A stretch of DNA of 9,950 bases from an uncultured Ruminococcus sp. (GCA_902783705.1 CACZSA010000028.1:1-9950); one strand, 5' to 3'; shown: positions 1 through 7,073, numbered from the stretch's first letter. Translations and numbers: made by a program. Notes: a model not told the origin generated them from the letters alone.

Positions 1-204
1 CACGCCGCCGGACTGATGCGCGAGCCGCTCGTCCACGACCGCCTGATACATGCCGCCGAAGTGGACGAATCCGGTCGGGCTGGGGGCGAAACGCGTGACC
101 TTCGCGCCCTCGGGGAGATTGCGCGGCGGGTATTTCGCCTCGACCTCCTCGGGCGTCATCGTCACGTCGGGAAACAGAAGATCCGCAAGCGTCTGATAAT
201 CCAT
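1..204 (-). CDS. gltX: Glutamate--tRNA ligase, N-terminal part (runs off left edge)
   Basis: This is the first 68 codons of a class I aminoacyl-tRNA synthetase that charges tRNA with glutamate in the cytoplasm. The translated N-terminus begins MDYQTLADLLFP and contains RFAPSPTGFVHFGG at residues 38-51. That is the nucleotide-binding signature of GltX, with its HIGH-type motif here in the form VHFG. It is followed by VVDERLAHQSGGV, typical of the family. The roughly 35-residue extension before the RFAPSPTG motif (LADLLFP, YPPRNLPEGAKVTRFAPSP) is the form I associate with the long clostridial GltX of about 550 residues, rather than the shorter form that begins almost at the motif. The ATG has an AAAGGA ribosome site about 9 bases upstream. 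It is transcribed divergently from the DivIVA-like gene. The KMSKS motif and anticodon-binding domain lie outside the window. A glutaminyl-tRNA synthetase is a weaker alternative. Confidence 0.93.
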   Translation of the reverse strand, partial: MDYQTLADLLFPDVTMTPEEVEAKYPPRNLPEGAKVTRFAPSPTGFVHFGGMYQAVVDERLAHQSGGV

Positions 205-253
205 AATGATTCCATCCTTTTTCAGGTAATGCGCAATAATTCAGATACTGTAC

Positions 254-282
254 ATTATACCACGTTCCGCGGCGATTGTCCA
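254..282 (-). promoter_or_regulatory. Sigma-A-type promoter for gltX
   Basis: On the minus strand the -35 box is TGGACA (277-282) and the -10 box is a perfect TATAAT (254-259), separated by exactly 17 bases. A TGG directly before the -10 box makes it an extended -10 promoter. Transcription should start near 247, giving a leader of about 43 bases before the gltX ATG. No T-box-like structure fits in such a short leader. Confidence 0.8.
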
Positions 283-408
283 TATATAACTTCGCTGTTT
301 TTTGCCCGTCCCGGGAAAATCTTTTTGTCGCCTCGCGCCTTCGTGCATAAAGGGCGGTCGTTGTGTAAATAATTTTTACGGACAGCTCGATGAATCTGTC
401 GCAAACGG

Positions 409-437
409 TTGATTTTTCCGGGATTCTGTGCTACAAT
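409..437 (+). promoter_or_regulatory. Sigma-A-type promoter for the DivIVA-like/XRE operon
   Basis: The -35 box is TTGATT (409-414) and the -10 box is TACAAT (432-437), separated by 17 bases. TG at 429-430 gives an extended -10 element. Transcription should start near 444, leaving a leader of about 28 bases that contains the GGAGG ribosome site. A short inverted repeat, GTAAA/TTTAC (365-379), lies about 30 bases upstream of the -35 box; its role, if any, is unknown. Confidence 0.8.
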
Positions 438-471
438 AAACCAAAACAGGAATCCCATCCGGAGGACCATT

Positions 472-1863
472 ATGAACGACGAAGCAAGACGTTTCCGCAC
501 ACAGCTCGGCGGATACCACAAGGACGACGTCAACCGATACATCAAGGAGACCGACCTCCGCCACGCGGAAGAGCTCGAGGAAGCGCAGAAGAAGGCGGAT
601 TACGCGAAGCGCGACCTTGAAGCCGCCCGCGGATCCATCGCCGCCCTCGAAGCGCAGGCTGAGACCCGCACGGCGGAGCTCGAAGAAGCGGACGCGGCGC
701 GCGAAGCCCTTCGTGCCGATCTCGAAGCGAAGACGGCGGAGCTCGACGCCCTCCGCGCGGAGCAGGAAGAGAAACAGAGCGCGTACGAATCGCTGCGCGC
801 GGAATTTGACGCCCTGACGCAGAACGCCGAGGGGCTCGCGGAATCCGTCTCGCATCTCCGCGAAGAAAAGCTCGCGGCGGAAAAATCGCTGGAAGAGGCA
901 AACGCCCTCGCAGCATCCCGCGCGGCGGAGCTGGACGAGGCAAAAAAATCCGCCGACGAGGCCCGGGCGCAGATCGAGCAGGCGAAGTCTGAATCCGACG
1001 CCCTGCGCGCAGAGGCGGACACGGCGAAGGCATTGGCGGAGACCCTGCGCGCCGAGCTCGATACCGCGAGAGCCGAGGCCGAGGCGCTTCGGACTTCCCT
1101 TGCGGCGGCGCAGGAGACCGCGGACAAATCCGCCGAGGAGCTCTACCTCGCGAACGACCGCCACAACGGAGAGGTCACGGATCTTCGCGCCAAGCTGGCG
1201 GACCGCGAGCGCGAGGCGGCGCACCTCAAGACCTATGTTCTCGAACAGATCGAGGAGCTGAAGAACTCGAAGGAGGCCGAGATCGCGGCGGTCCGCACGT
1301 CGGTCGACGCCGAGGTCGCGGAAAAGGTCGCGGCGGCGCGCGGGAGCGTCAACGAGAAAGGCAGCGACGCCTACAAGCTCTCGATGTACGACAAGATCAG
1401 CTCCCAGCTCGGCGACATCCTCATCAACGCCAACCGGAGCGCGGAGGAGATCGTCGGCAGCGCGAAATCCGAGGCGGAAAAGCTCCGCGCGGACATCGAG
1501 CTCGAATGCGAGCAGAAGCGCGCCGAATGCGACGCCGTGATCGCGAAGACCCGCGCCGAGACCGAGGAGGAGGCCGCGTACATCCGCGAGCGCATCTCCC
1601 AGACGGCGACGGAGCTTCTCGACAACGTCAGCGGCGATCTGCACGGAAGCGTCGAGAACTGCATCCGCGAGCTCACCACGTCGATCACCGACATCGAATA
1701 CGAAATCAAGACCATGCTCACGAAGCTGACCGCCCGGAGCGACGAGATGAACAGCCTCATCGCGTACTACCAGAACGGCGTACTCGACGGCATCGAGAAG
1801 AAGCTCGCCGCAATGGACGAGAAATACGGCATCCGCCCGAAGACGGGCAAGTCCGATGAATGA
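472..1863 (+). CDS. DivIVA-like coiled-coil protein
   Basis: A 463-residue, very Ala/Glu/Arg-rich protein. Residues 8-24 (FRTQLGGYHKDDVNRYI) match the short N-terminal membrane-targeting region of DivIVA/GpsB-type proteins, in which a GY/GF-x-x-x-(E/D)V core precedes a helix. Residues from about 25 to 300 read as one long, almost uninterrupted coiled coil with heptad-like Leu/Ala spacing and no membrane segment. Residues 304-345, starting SMYDKISSQLGDIL and continuing NANRSAEEIVGSAKSEAEKL, resemble the second conserved DivIVA block (a helix in which A/EAEEI-type repeats occur). The tail is helical and polar. Proteins of this type gather at curved or dividing membranes and organise cell division or polar growth. 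That role is inferred here, because the protein is about twice the usual DivIVA length. The start at 472 is chosen because GGAGG lies 6 bases upstream; an in-frame ATG at 409 lies within the promoter and has no ribosome site. It overlaps the next gene by 8 bases. An SMC-like or generic coiled-coil protein is the alternative. Confidence 0.7.
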   Translation: MNDEARRFRTQLGGYHKDDVNRYIKETDLRHAEELEEAQKKADYAKRDLEAARGSIAALEAQAETRTAELEEADAAREALRADLEAKTAELDALRAEQEEKQSAYESLRAEFDALTQNAEGLAESVSHLREEKLAAEKSLEEANALAASRAAELDEAKKSADEARAQIEQAKSESDALRAEADTAKALAETLRAELDTARAEAEALRTSLAAAQETADKSAEELYLANDRHNGEVTDLRAKLADREREAAHLKTYVLEQIEELKNSKEAEIAAVRTSVDAEVAEKVAAARGSVNEKGSDAYKLSMYDKISSQLGDILINANRSAEEIVGSAKSEAEKLRADIELECEQKRAECDAVIAKTRAETEEEAAYIRERISQTATELLDNVSGDLHGSVENCIRELTTSITDIEYEIKTMLTKLTARSDEMNSLIAYYQNGVLDGIEKKLAAMDEKYGIRPKTGKSDE

Positions 1864-2716
1864 GCGCGATCTCGGCGCGCGCGTGCGGGAGCTGCGGCTC
1901 AAGCGCGGGATGACGCAGAAGGAGCTGGCGGGCGGGCACATCACGCGGAATATGCTCAGCCTGATCGAATCCGGAAGCGCTTCCCCGTCCGTCCAGACGC
2001 TCCTGTGGCTCGCCGAACGCCTCGAAGCCCCGGTCGGGTACTTCTTCTCCGACGCCGAGCAGGAGGGCCGGTATCTGAAGCTCTCCGTGATCGGACGGCT
2101 GAAGGAGGCCTGGCAGGAGGGGGACGCCGCCCTCTGCATCGAGCTCTGCGCAAACCTTCCGCCGTCCTCGATCGACGACGAGGTCGCCCGGATCCTCGCC
2201 GAAGCGCATTTCCTCCTCGCGAAGGAGCACGCCTCCTCGTTTGCCCTCCGCTCCGCAGGCCGCGAGCTCGACGAAGCCGAACGCTGCGCCGCGCAGTCGA
2301 TCTACTGCCGCGAGGACTTCACCGCCGCCGTCCGCTATCTGCGCGAGCTCTGCGAGGCCGCCTCGACCCGCGAGGTGCCGCCCGCCCTGTGCGATCCGTC
2401 CTCCGTCGGTCCCCTCGTTCCGTATCTCACCGTGGCGTACTTCCGCGCATTGACGGACGCCGCGCGCCGGGAGGATTTCCCACGCGGATCGCATTATGAC
2501 CGCCATCTCACGGCGCGCTCCCTGATCCGGGCGGACCGTCCGAACGAGGGCGCGAAGAAGCTGCGGGAGCTCTCCCTCGACGCCGCGCTTCCCTTCTACA
2601 TGCAGTACCGCGTCCTCTGCGATCTCGAAGACGCCGCGAACGCCATGGGCGACCTCCGCCTCGCATACAGCTCCTCCCGCCGCAAGCTGGAGCTGATCGA
2701 CCGCATGAAATTCTGA
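1856..2716 (+). CDS. XRE-family HTH transcriptional regulator with helical, TPR-like C-terminus
   Basis: A 286-residue cytoplasmic DNA-binding protein. Residues 7-63 form an XRE/Cro-type helix-turn-helix: ARVRELRLKRGMTQKELA, then HITRNMLSLIESG and SPSVQTLLWLAERL. The pattern of T-Q-x-E-L-A, then x-x-x-ISxIExG, then PSxxTLxxLAxxL, is clear. It is followed by GYFF, common at the end of this domain in clostridial regulators. The remaining 220 residues are helical and Ala/Leu-rich, with repeated 30-40 residue helical units. They look like TPR-type repeats, as in peptide-sensing regulators of similar size, though I see no specific ligand signature. The ATG overlaps the end of the DivIVA-like gene by 8 bases and has only a weak purine-rich site (GACGGGCAAG), so translation is probably coupled. 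The gene ends just before the hairpin terminator. Target genes cannot be read from the sequence; autoregulation of the promoter at 409-437 is a reasonable guess. Confidence 0.82.
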   Translation: MNERDLGARVRELRLKRGMTQKELAGGHITRNMLSLIESGSASPSVQTLLWLAERLEAPVGYFFSDAEQEGRYLKLSVIGRLKEAWQEGDAALCIELCANLPPSSIDDEVARILAEAHFLLAKEHASSFALRSAGRELDEAERCAAQSIYCREDFTAAVRYLRELCEAASTREVPPALCDPSSVGPLVPYLTVAYFRALTDAARREDFPRGSHYDRHLTARSLIRADRPNEGAKKLRELSLDAALPFYMQYRVLCDLEDAANAMGDLRLAYSSSRRKLELIDRMKF

Positions 2717-2724
2717 AACGCAAG

Positions 2725-2755
2725 AAAACCGCCGCACGATCGATGCAGCGGTTTT
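2725..2755. terminator. Bidirectional intrinsic terminator between converging operons
   Basis: Arms AAAACCGC (2725-2732) and GCGGTTTT (2748-2755) pair perfectly over 8 bases. After one C/A mismatch, three further pairs (GCA/TGC) follow, closing a 7-base loop. On the plus strand the hairpin is followed by a T-rich run (TTTTATTATTATTT), which suits the XRE operon. On the minus strand it is followed by TTTTCTTGCG, a weaker tail, for the methyltransferase end of the long operon. It lies between two convergent stop codons, 8 bases after one and 4 bases from the other. Confidence 0.85.
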
Positions 2756-2759
2756 ATTA

Positions 2760-3407
2760 TTATTTCTCCGCGAGGAACAGACGGTAGTTGTCACGGTCGG
2801 TCAGGCGCACCTCGATCCGGGCGAATCCGGCGTTCTCGAGGATCTCCGCCTCCGTCGACGGCGCGAGCGGGGTGTCGATGTGCGCGCAGTCGGGGTTGTC
2901 CCTGTGCGTGCGGTAATATGCGAACGCATCCGCCTCAGCCTGCCGGTTCACGGAGATCTTGTCGGCGTTGAGAAAGAGCCCGCCCGGGGCAAGACAGTCG
3001 TAAACCTTCCGGTACAGGACCCGCTTGTCCTCCGGCTCGAAGTGATGCAGGGCCGAGGTCGAGATGACGGCGTCGAAATTCATCCCGAAATCGACCTCGA
3101 AGAAATCCCCGCACACCGCCGTCACCCGGTCGGCGAAGGGCCGCTTCATAAGCGCGCCGAGCATCGCCGGGGAGAGATCGACGACCGTCACCCGCGCGTC
3201 CGGGAACCGCTCGAACAGCGGAATGAGCTCGAGTCCCGTCCCGCCGCCGAGATCGAGGATCCGCGAGGTGCCGTCCCGCAGGTATTCGGTCAGGAGCCGC
3301 TTCGTCTCCATGAAGGCGAAGTGCACGTCGTCATACCCGTCCGCCTTCCGCTCGAAGAAGCCGCGCATATCCTCGGCGCGCTCGGTGAGATTCATGTGTT
3401 CAGCCAT
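2760..3407 (-). CDS. Class I SAM-dependent methyltransferase, substrate unknown
   Basis: A 215-residue soluble Rossmann-fold methyltransferase. Motif I, ILDLGGGTGLEL, lies at residues 50-61 and forms the SAM-binding glycine loop. The acidic residue that grips the ribose is D77 in VVDLSPAML. GDFFEVDF (100-107) and STSALHHFEPEDK (116-128) correspond to motifs II-III, with the ALHH form frequent in UbiE/YrrT-like and small-molecule methyltransferases. APGG at 140-143 is the usual post-III turn. The C-terminal 70 residues form the variable cap. No RNA-binding or DNA-binding domain is seen, so a small molecule or protein substrate is as likely as tRNA. The ATG at 3407 follows GGGGAGGG by about 8 bases; the reading frame is open further upstream, but that part overlaps the preceding gene in another frame. 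The preceding gene ends only 2 bases away, so the two are probably translated together. It is the last gene of the decarboxylase operon. Confidence 0.85.
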   Translation of the reverse strand: MAEHMNLTERAEDMRGFFERKADGYDDVHFAFMETKRLLTEYLRDGTSRILDLGGGTGLELIPLFERFPDARVTVVDLSPAMLGALMKRPFADRVTAVCGDFFEVDFGMNFDAVISTSALHHFEPEDKRVLYRKVYDCLAPGGLFLNADKISVNRQAEADAFAYYRTHRDNPDCAHIDTPLAPSTEAEILENAGFARIEVRLTDRDNYRLFLAEK

Positions 3408-3409
3408 GT

Positions 3410-4039
3410 TCAGATCCCTCCCCGGTAATATCCGGCAAGACGTTTTTCGCGGAACGCACGTCCGTCGCTCACCTCTTCGAGCTTGCGATTGACGGCAGAG
3501 ACGAGCGCGGAGGCGGCGTTGGCGTCGTCCGATGAGGCTTCCCCGGAGGCGCAGTACGCGCGGATCACGGCGGGCGGTGCGCAGTGTCCCGCATCCGTCG
3601 CGGAGAGAAGATACAGGAATACCCGCTCCTCCGACGGCGTGAAGACGACGGTATGTCCGCGGATCTCGTAAAATCCCGCGCCGCGGAAGATCTCGGGCGT
3701 CAGATGGATCCCGAAGGAGCTCCGCGCCGCCACACGGTTCCCGAGCAAGGCCGGAAGCCTGTCCCACACCTCGTCCGCCGCGGATTCGGGATCAGGCACG
3801 CGGACGGCGTTCAGCGCGGAGTTGACGAATCCCTCCCCGACGGCGACGCAGAAGATCTCCCCGAAGGGCAGCCTTCGCAGATCGTCAAAGACGTCCGTGA
3901 AGGTCACGAAAAACCGCGCGGGAAGACAGTCCCGGATCGAAGAAAGAGCGGAGGCCGCCGCGGGGATTCCGCGCTCGCGCATCCGCTCTCTGCATGCGAT
4001 TGCCCGGTCCGAGACCTCCCGGTCACAGACAAGGACCAT
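3410..4039 (-). CDS. Winged-helix regulator-like protein with degenerate receiver-like N-terminus
   Basis: A 209-residue protein. Its C-terminal part (about 120-207) resembles the OmpR/PhoB effector domain: YEIRGHTVVFTPSEERVFLYLL recalls the L-x-G-x-x-V-x-LTPxE-x-x-LLxxLL pattern. SALVSAVNRKLEEV matches the recognition helix (V-x-V-x-IxxLRxKL), and KRLAGYYRGG matches the terminal beta hairpin with its GxGY turn. The N-terminal part starts VLVCDR and has FFVTFTDVFDD at 43-53, then EIFCVAVG. The layout suggests a receiver fold, but it lacks the usual paired acids near residue 6. D49 is the only candidate phosphate acceptor, and the usual T/S and K positions are not evident. A phosphorylation-independent or orphan regulator is therefore likely; this is inference. 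No histidine kinase lies nearby. The ATG follows the OadA stop by 3 bases with no clear ribosome site, so it probably depends on coupled translation. If the DNA-binding call is wrong, the protein is a conserved hypothetical. Confidence 0.55.
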   Translation of the reverse strand: MVLVCDREVSDRAIACRERMRERGIPAAASALSSIRDCLPARFFVTFTDVFDDLRRLPFGEIFCVAVGEGFVNSALNAVRVPDPESAADEVWDRLPALLGNRVAARSSFGIHLTPEIFRGAGFYEIRGHTVVFTPSEERVFLYLLSATDAGHCAPPAVIRAYCASGEASSDDANAASALVSAVNRKLEEVSDGRAFREKRLAGYYRGGI

Positions 4040-4042
4040 AGA

Positions 4043-5440
4043 TCAGACGGTGTGAACGCCGAGGGCAGCGTCCCCGTTGTCCGCGTCGAGACCGTACTTC
4101 TTTGCCTTGCGGTATTCGAAGAACTTCGTCGCGACCTGTTCAAAGAGCGCGTAGGACAGGACGTCCTCCTCCTGCTCCTCCCACGGCTTCACCTTCTCGC
4201 GGAGGATTTCGAGCTCCGGCTTGATGGCGTCGGCGGGACGGTAGGTGATGGGCTGCTCATCGCCGATGATCTTCTTCACGAATTCCGGCTTGATCGGCGC
4301 GGGGGACTTGCCGTACTCGCCGCGGATCATGCCCTTGAATTCCTTCGATACGAGCTTGTAGCGCTCGCCCGCGATGACGTTCAGAACGGCCTGCGTGCCG
4401 ACGATCTGGGAGGTAGGCGTGACAAGCGGCGGATATCCGGCATCCTCGCGGACGCGCGGGACCTCTTCGAGCACCTCGGCGAGCTTCTCGCTCTTGCCTT
4501 GCTGCTTGAGCTGGGACACGAGGTTCGAGAGCATGCCGCCCGGCACCTGATAGAGGAGGCAGTTGACGTCGACTTTGAGGACCTTCGGGTCGAGCTGACC
4601 GGAGGCGAGGTATTTCTCGCGCAGAGGGGTGAAGTACTTGCAGACCTTATCGAGCTGGCGAAGGTCGAGACCGGTGTCGTATTCGGTGCCCTGCAGGGTC
4701 GCGACGATCGCTTCGGTCGGCGCCTGAGAGGTGCCCATCGCCATCGGGGAGATCGCGGTATCGACGACGTCCACGCCCGCTTCGATCGCTTTGAGGATCG
4801 TCATGGAGGCGAGGCCGGTCGTGTAGTGCGTGTGCAGCTGGATCGGGATCTTCACCTCGCTCTTGAGCGTCTTCACGAGGTCGTACGCCGTGTAGGGTGT
4901 CAGAAGACCGGACATATCCTTGATGCAGATGGAATCCGCGCCCATCTCCTCGAGCTCCTTCGCGTACTGCGCAAAGGCGGCGGAGGAATGGACCGGGCTG
5001 ATGGTGTAGGAGATCGCGGCCTGAACGTGCCCGCCTTCCTTCTTCGTCGCGTTGATCGCGGTTTTCAGGTTCCGCGCGTCGTTCATCGCGTCGAAAATGC
5101 GGATGATGTCGATGCCGTTCGCGATCGACTTCTGCACGAAGTATTCGACCACGTCGTCTGCATAGTGGCGGTAGCCGAGGATGTTCTGTCCACGGAAGAG
5201 CATCTGCAGCTTGGTGTTCTTCACCTTGGAGCGGATGATGCGGAGCCGCTCCCACGGATCCTCGTTGAGGAAGCGCATGCAGGAATCGAACGTCGCGCCG
5301 CCCCACGCTTCGAGGGAGTGATAGCCGACCTTGTCGAGCTCCTCGAGGATCGGAAGCATTTCGTCCGTCGTCATCCGGGTGGCGATCAGGGACTGGTGCG
5401 CGTCGCGGAGGACGGTCTCCGTAATTTTCACTTTAGCCAT
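4043..5440 (-). CDS. oadA: Oxaloacetate decarboxylase alpha subunit, carboxyltransferase part only (OadA/5S type)
   Basis: A 465-residue biotin-dependent carboxyltransferase that moves the carboxyl group of oxaloacetate (or the reverse, to pyruvate) to or from carrier-bound biotin. It begins KITETVLRDAHQSLIATRM, the HMGL-like TIM-barrel signature. Metal ligands appear intact: D13 in RDAHQS, H203 and H205 in LHTHYTTG, and K174 in CIKDM as the probable carbamylated lysine. RIFDAMND (114-121) and SPMAMGTSQAPTEAI are also family-typical. Residues from about 290 onward form the conserved carboxylase domain (VPGGMLSNL, and KPEFVKKIIGDEQPITYRPAD). The usual alpha subunit is about 590 residues with a fused biotinyl domain; that domain is absent here and encoded separately at 6699-7073, as in the 5S subunit of transcarboxylase. 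The start at 5440 has AAAGG about 11 bases upstream. The gene lies 35 bases after oadB. Pyruvate carboxylase subunit B is a close alternative name. Confidence 0.92.
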   Translation of the reverse strand: MAKVKITETVLRDAHQSLIATRMTTDEMLPILEELDKVGYHSLEAWGGATFDSCMRFLNEDPWERLRIIRSKVKNTKLQMLFRGQNILGYRHYADDVVEYFVQKSIANGIDIIRIFDAMNDARNLKTAINATKKEGGHVQAAISYTISPVHSSAAFAQYAKELEEMGADSICIKDMSGLLTPYTAYDLVKTLKSEVKIPIQLHTHYTTGLASMTILKAIEAGVDVVDTAISPMAMGTSQAPTEAIVATLQGTEYDTGLDLRQLDKVCKYFTPLREKYLASGQLDPKVLKVDVNCLLYQVPGGMLSNLVSQLKQQGKSEKLAEVLEEVPRVREDAGYPPLVTPTSQIVGTQAVLNVIAGERYKLVSKEFKGMIRGEYGKSPAPIKPEFVKKIIGDEQPITYRPADAIKPELEILREKVKPWEEQEEDVLSYALFEQVATKFFEYRKAKKYGLDADNGDAALGVHTV

Positions 5441-5475
5441 AGTTATATAGACCTTTCGTTATATCGTATGGAGAA

Positions 5476-6660
5476 TCAGGCAAAATAGGAGAGGAACACG
5501 CCGGCGGCAACCGCGGAACCGATGACGCCCGCGACGTTCGGACCCATGGCATGCATGAGCAGGAAGTTCGAAGGATTCTCACGCTGACCGACGACCTGCG
5601 AAACGCGCGCAGCCATCGGAACGGCGGAAACGCCCGCGGAACCGATCAGCGGGTTGATCTTGCCCTTCGTGATCCAGCACATGATCTTGCCCGTCAGAAG
5701 GCCGCCGACCGTCGAGATGCAGAACGCGGTGAGGCCGAGGACGATGATCTTGATCGTGGAGAAGGCGAGGAAATTGTCCGCGTTCGCCGTCGCGCCGACC
5801 GAGACGCCGAGGAAGATCGTGACGATGTTCATCAGCTCATTCTGCGCGGTTTTGGAGAGACGGTCGCAGACGCCCGAGACGTTCAGCAGGTTGCCGAGCA
5901 TCAGGAAGCCGACGAGCGGCGCGGCGTCCGGAACGATCATGGTGACGACGAGCGTGACGATGATCGGGAAGAGGATCTTCTCAAGCTTCGAGACCGGACG
6001 GAGCGTCGTCATGACGATAGAGCGCTCCTCCTTGGTCGTCAGGAGTTTCATGAACGGGGGCTGGATGATCGGGATCAGCGCCATGTAGCTGTACGCGGCG
6101 ATCGCGATCGCGCCGAGGAGGTGGGGGGCGAGGGTCTTCGTGACGAGGATCGCCGTAGGACCGTCCGCGCCGCCGATGATGCCGATGGAGCCGGCCTCCT
6201 CAGGCGTAAAGCCGAGTAGGATCGCGCCGGAGAACGCGACGAACACGCCGAGCTGCGCGCCCGCGCCCATGAGCAGGGACTTCGGATTCGCGATCAGCGC
6301 GGAGAAGTCGGTCATCGCGCCGACGCCGAGGAAGATCAGCGACGGATAGATGCCGAGCTTGACGCCGAGGTAGAGGAAGTCGATCAGATTTCCCTGTTCG
6401 GCGATCTGCTGCATGTTGATGGGCGAGCCGTCCTCATGGATGAAGAGGTCGATGTGGTACAGGTTCGCGCCGGGGAGGTTCGCGAGGAGCATGCCGAAGG
6501 CGATCGGGAGGAGGAGCAGCGGCTCGAACTTCTTCACAATCGCGAGGTAGAAGAGCGCTCCGATGATCACGTACATGACGAGGGTCTTGACGAGATGGAT
6601 CGGATCTTCAAACAGGATCGGGAGCCCCGTGGTATTGTATAGATTCGTAAAAAAGCTCAC
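5476..6660 (-). CDS. oadB: Na+-translocating decarboxylase beta subunit (OadB)
   Basis: A 394-residue integral membrane protein that removes CO2 from carboxybiotin and exports Na+. Many hydrophobic segments are visible, for example 26-41, 45-62, 132-150, 180-199, 230-245 and 303-322. From memory of Klebsiella OadB studies, the residues important for Na+ and carboxybiotin handling are D203, Y229, N373, G377, S382 and R389. The corresponding D166 (GGADGPTAI), Y192, N336, G340, S345 and R352 (NPLIGSAGVSAVPMAARV) are all present with one constant offset of 37, so the pump looks fully functional. NEIMNIVTIFLG-like sequence (here NELMNIVTIFLG, 274-285) is another family hallmark. The start is GTG at 6660, with AGGAG 9 bases upstream; no ATG in frame is better placed. 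It lies 38 bases after the biotin carrier gene and 35 before oadA. The name of the paired substrate (oxaloacetate, methylmalonyl-CoA, glutaconyl-CoA) cannot be taken from this subunit alone. Confidence 0.96.
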   Translation of the reverse strand: MSFFTNLYNTTGLPILFEDPIHLVKTLVMYVIIGALFYLAIVKKFEPLLLLPIAFGMLLANLPGANLYHIDLFIHEDGSPINMQQIAEQGNLIDFLYLGVKLGIYPSLIFLGVGAMTDFSALIANPKSLLMGAGAQLGVFVAFSGAILLGFTPEEAGSIGIIGGADGPTAILVTKTLAPHLLGAIAIAAYSYMALIPIIQPPFMKLLTTKEERSIVMTTLRPVSKLEKILFPIIVTLVVTMIVPDAAPLVGFLMLGNLLNVSGVCDRLSKTAQNELMNIVTIFLGVSVGATANADNFLAFSTIKIIVLGLTAFCISTVGGLLTGKIMCWITKGKINPLIGSAGVSAVPMAARVSQVVGQRENPSNFLLMHAMGPNVAGVIGSAVAAGVFLSYFA

Positions 6661-6698
6661 TTTGTTTCACTCCTGTATTGATATGGTTTGGAGTAAAA

Positions 6699-7073
6699 TC
6701 AGCCCAGCGTGATGATCGTGTCGCCGGAGTTGACGGAGGAGCCCTGCGGCGCGTCGACGGTCTTGACGACCCCGCCTTCCTTCGCGAAGATCTCGTTTTC
6801 CATCTTCATGGCCTCGAGGACGCAGACGAGGTCGTTGGCCTTGACGGTATCGCCGACCTTGACGTTCATTTTGAGAATGGTGCCGGGCATCGGAGCCGTG
6901 ACCTTGATGCCTCCCTGCGCGCCGGAGGGTTCGGCCTTGGGAGCGGCTGCGGGCGCCTTCGGAGCTGCGGCTTTCGGGGCTGCGGCGGGAGCGGTCGGTG
7001 CGGCTGCGGAATCGGTCTCCTCGACGAGGACTTCATAGGTGACGCCGTTGACGGTGACGTTGTATTTTTTCAT
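6699..7073 (-). CDS. Biotin carboxyl carrier subunit of the decarboxylase
   Basis: A 124-residue carrier that shuttles the carboxyl group between the carboxyltransferases and OadB. Residues 1-20 (MKKYNVTVNGVTYEVLVEE) match the short leading strand pair of decarboxylase biotin subunits and 1.3S proteins. Residues 21-50 are a flexible Ala/Pro/Lys arm with three AAAPKA-like units. Residues 56-124 are a biotinyl domain: VTAPMPGTILKMNVKVGDTV, then CVLEAMKMENEI with K90 as the biotinylated lysine, then the second half with VNSGDTIITLG. All the expected turns are intact. The ATG at 7073 is chosen because GGAGG (7079-7083) lies 5 bases upstream; an earlier in-frame GTG at 7085 would place the ribosome site inside the gene. 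In the family this domain is often fused to OadA; here it is separate, with 38-base gaps on both sides. A biotin ligase must be supplied from elsewhere. Lipoyl carriers have a similar fold, but EAMKME with this context says biotin. Confidence 0.95.
   Translation of the reverse strand: MKKYNVTVNGVTYEVLVEETDSAAAPTAPAAAPKAAAPKAPAAAPKAEPSGAQGGIKVTAPMPGTILKMNVKVGDTVKANDLVCVLEAMKMENEIFAKEGGVVKTVDAPQGSSVNSGDTIITLG

Noticed and set aside
376..2139. A 587-codon open frame on the minus strand
   Set aside because: It is antisense to the DivIVA-like gene and part of the XRE gene; low-complexity Leu/Arg/Val sequence mirrors the coiled-coil codons opposite.
1757..2794. A 345-codon open frame on the minus strand
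   Set aside because: It is antisense to the XRE regulator and runs through the terminator; no domain is visible.
3408..3767. A 120-residue upstream extension of the methyltransferase frame
   Set aside because: It overlaps the winged-helix gene in another frame, is Arg-rich and not domain-like, while the ATG at 3407 has a strong ribosome site and begins a normal-length methyltransferase.
3584..5488. A 634-codon open frame on the plus strand
   Set aside because: It is antisense to oadA and the winged-helix gene, has a biased Arg/Asp/Leu/Val composition with no recognisable domain, and lacks a ribosome site. It results from GC-rich third codon positions of the real genes.
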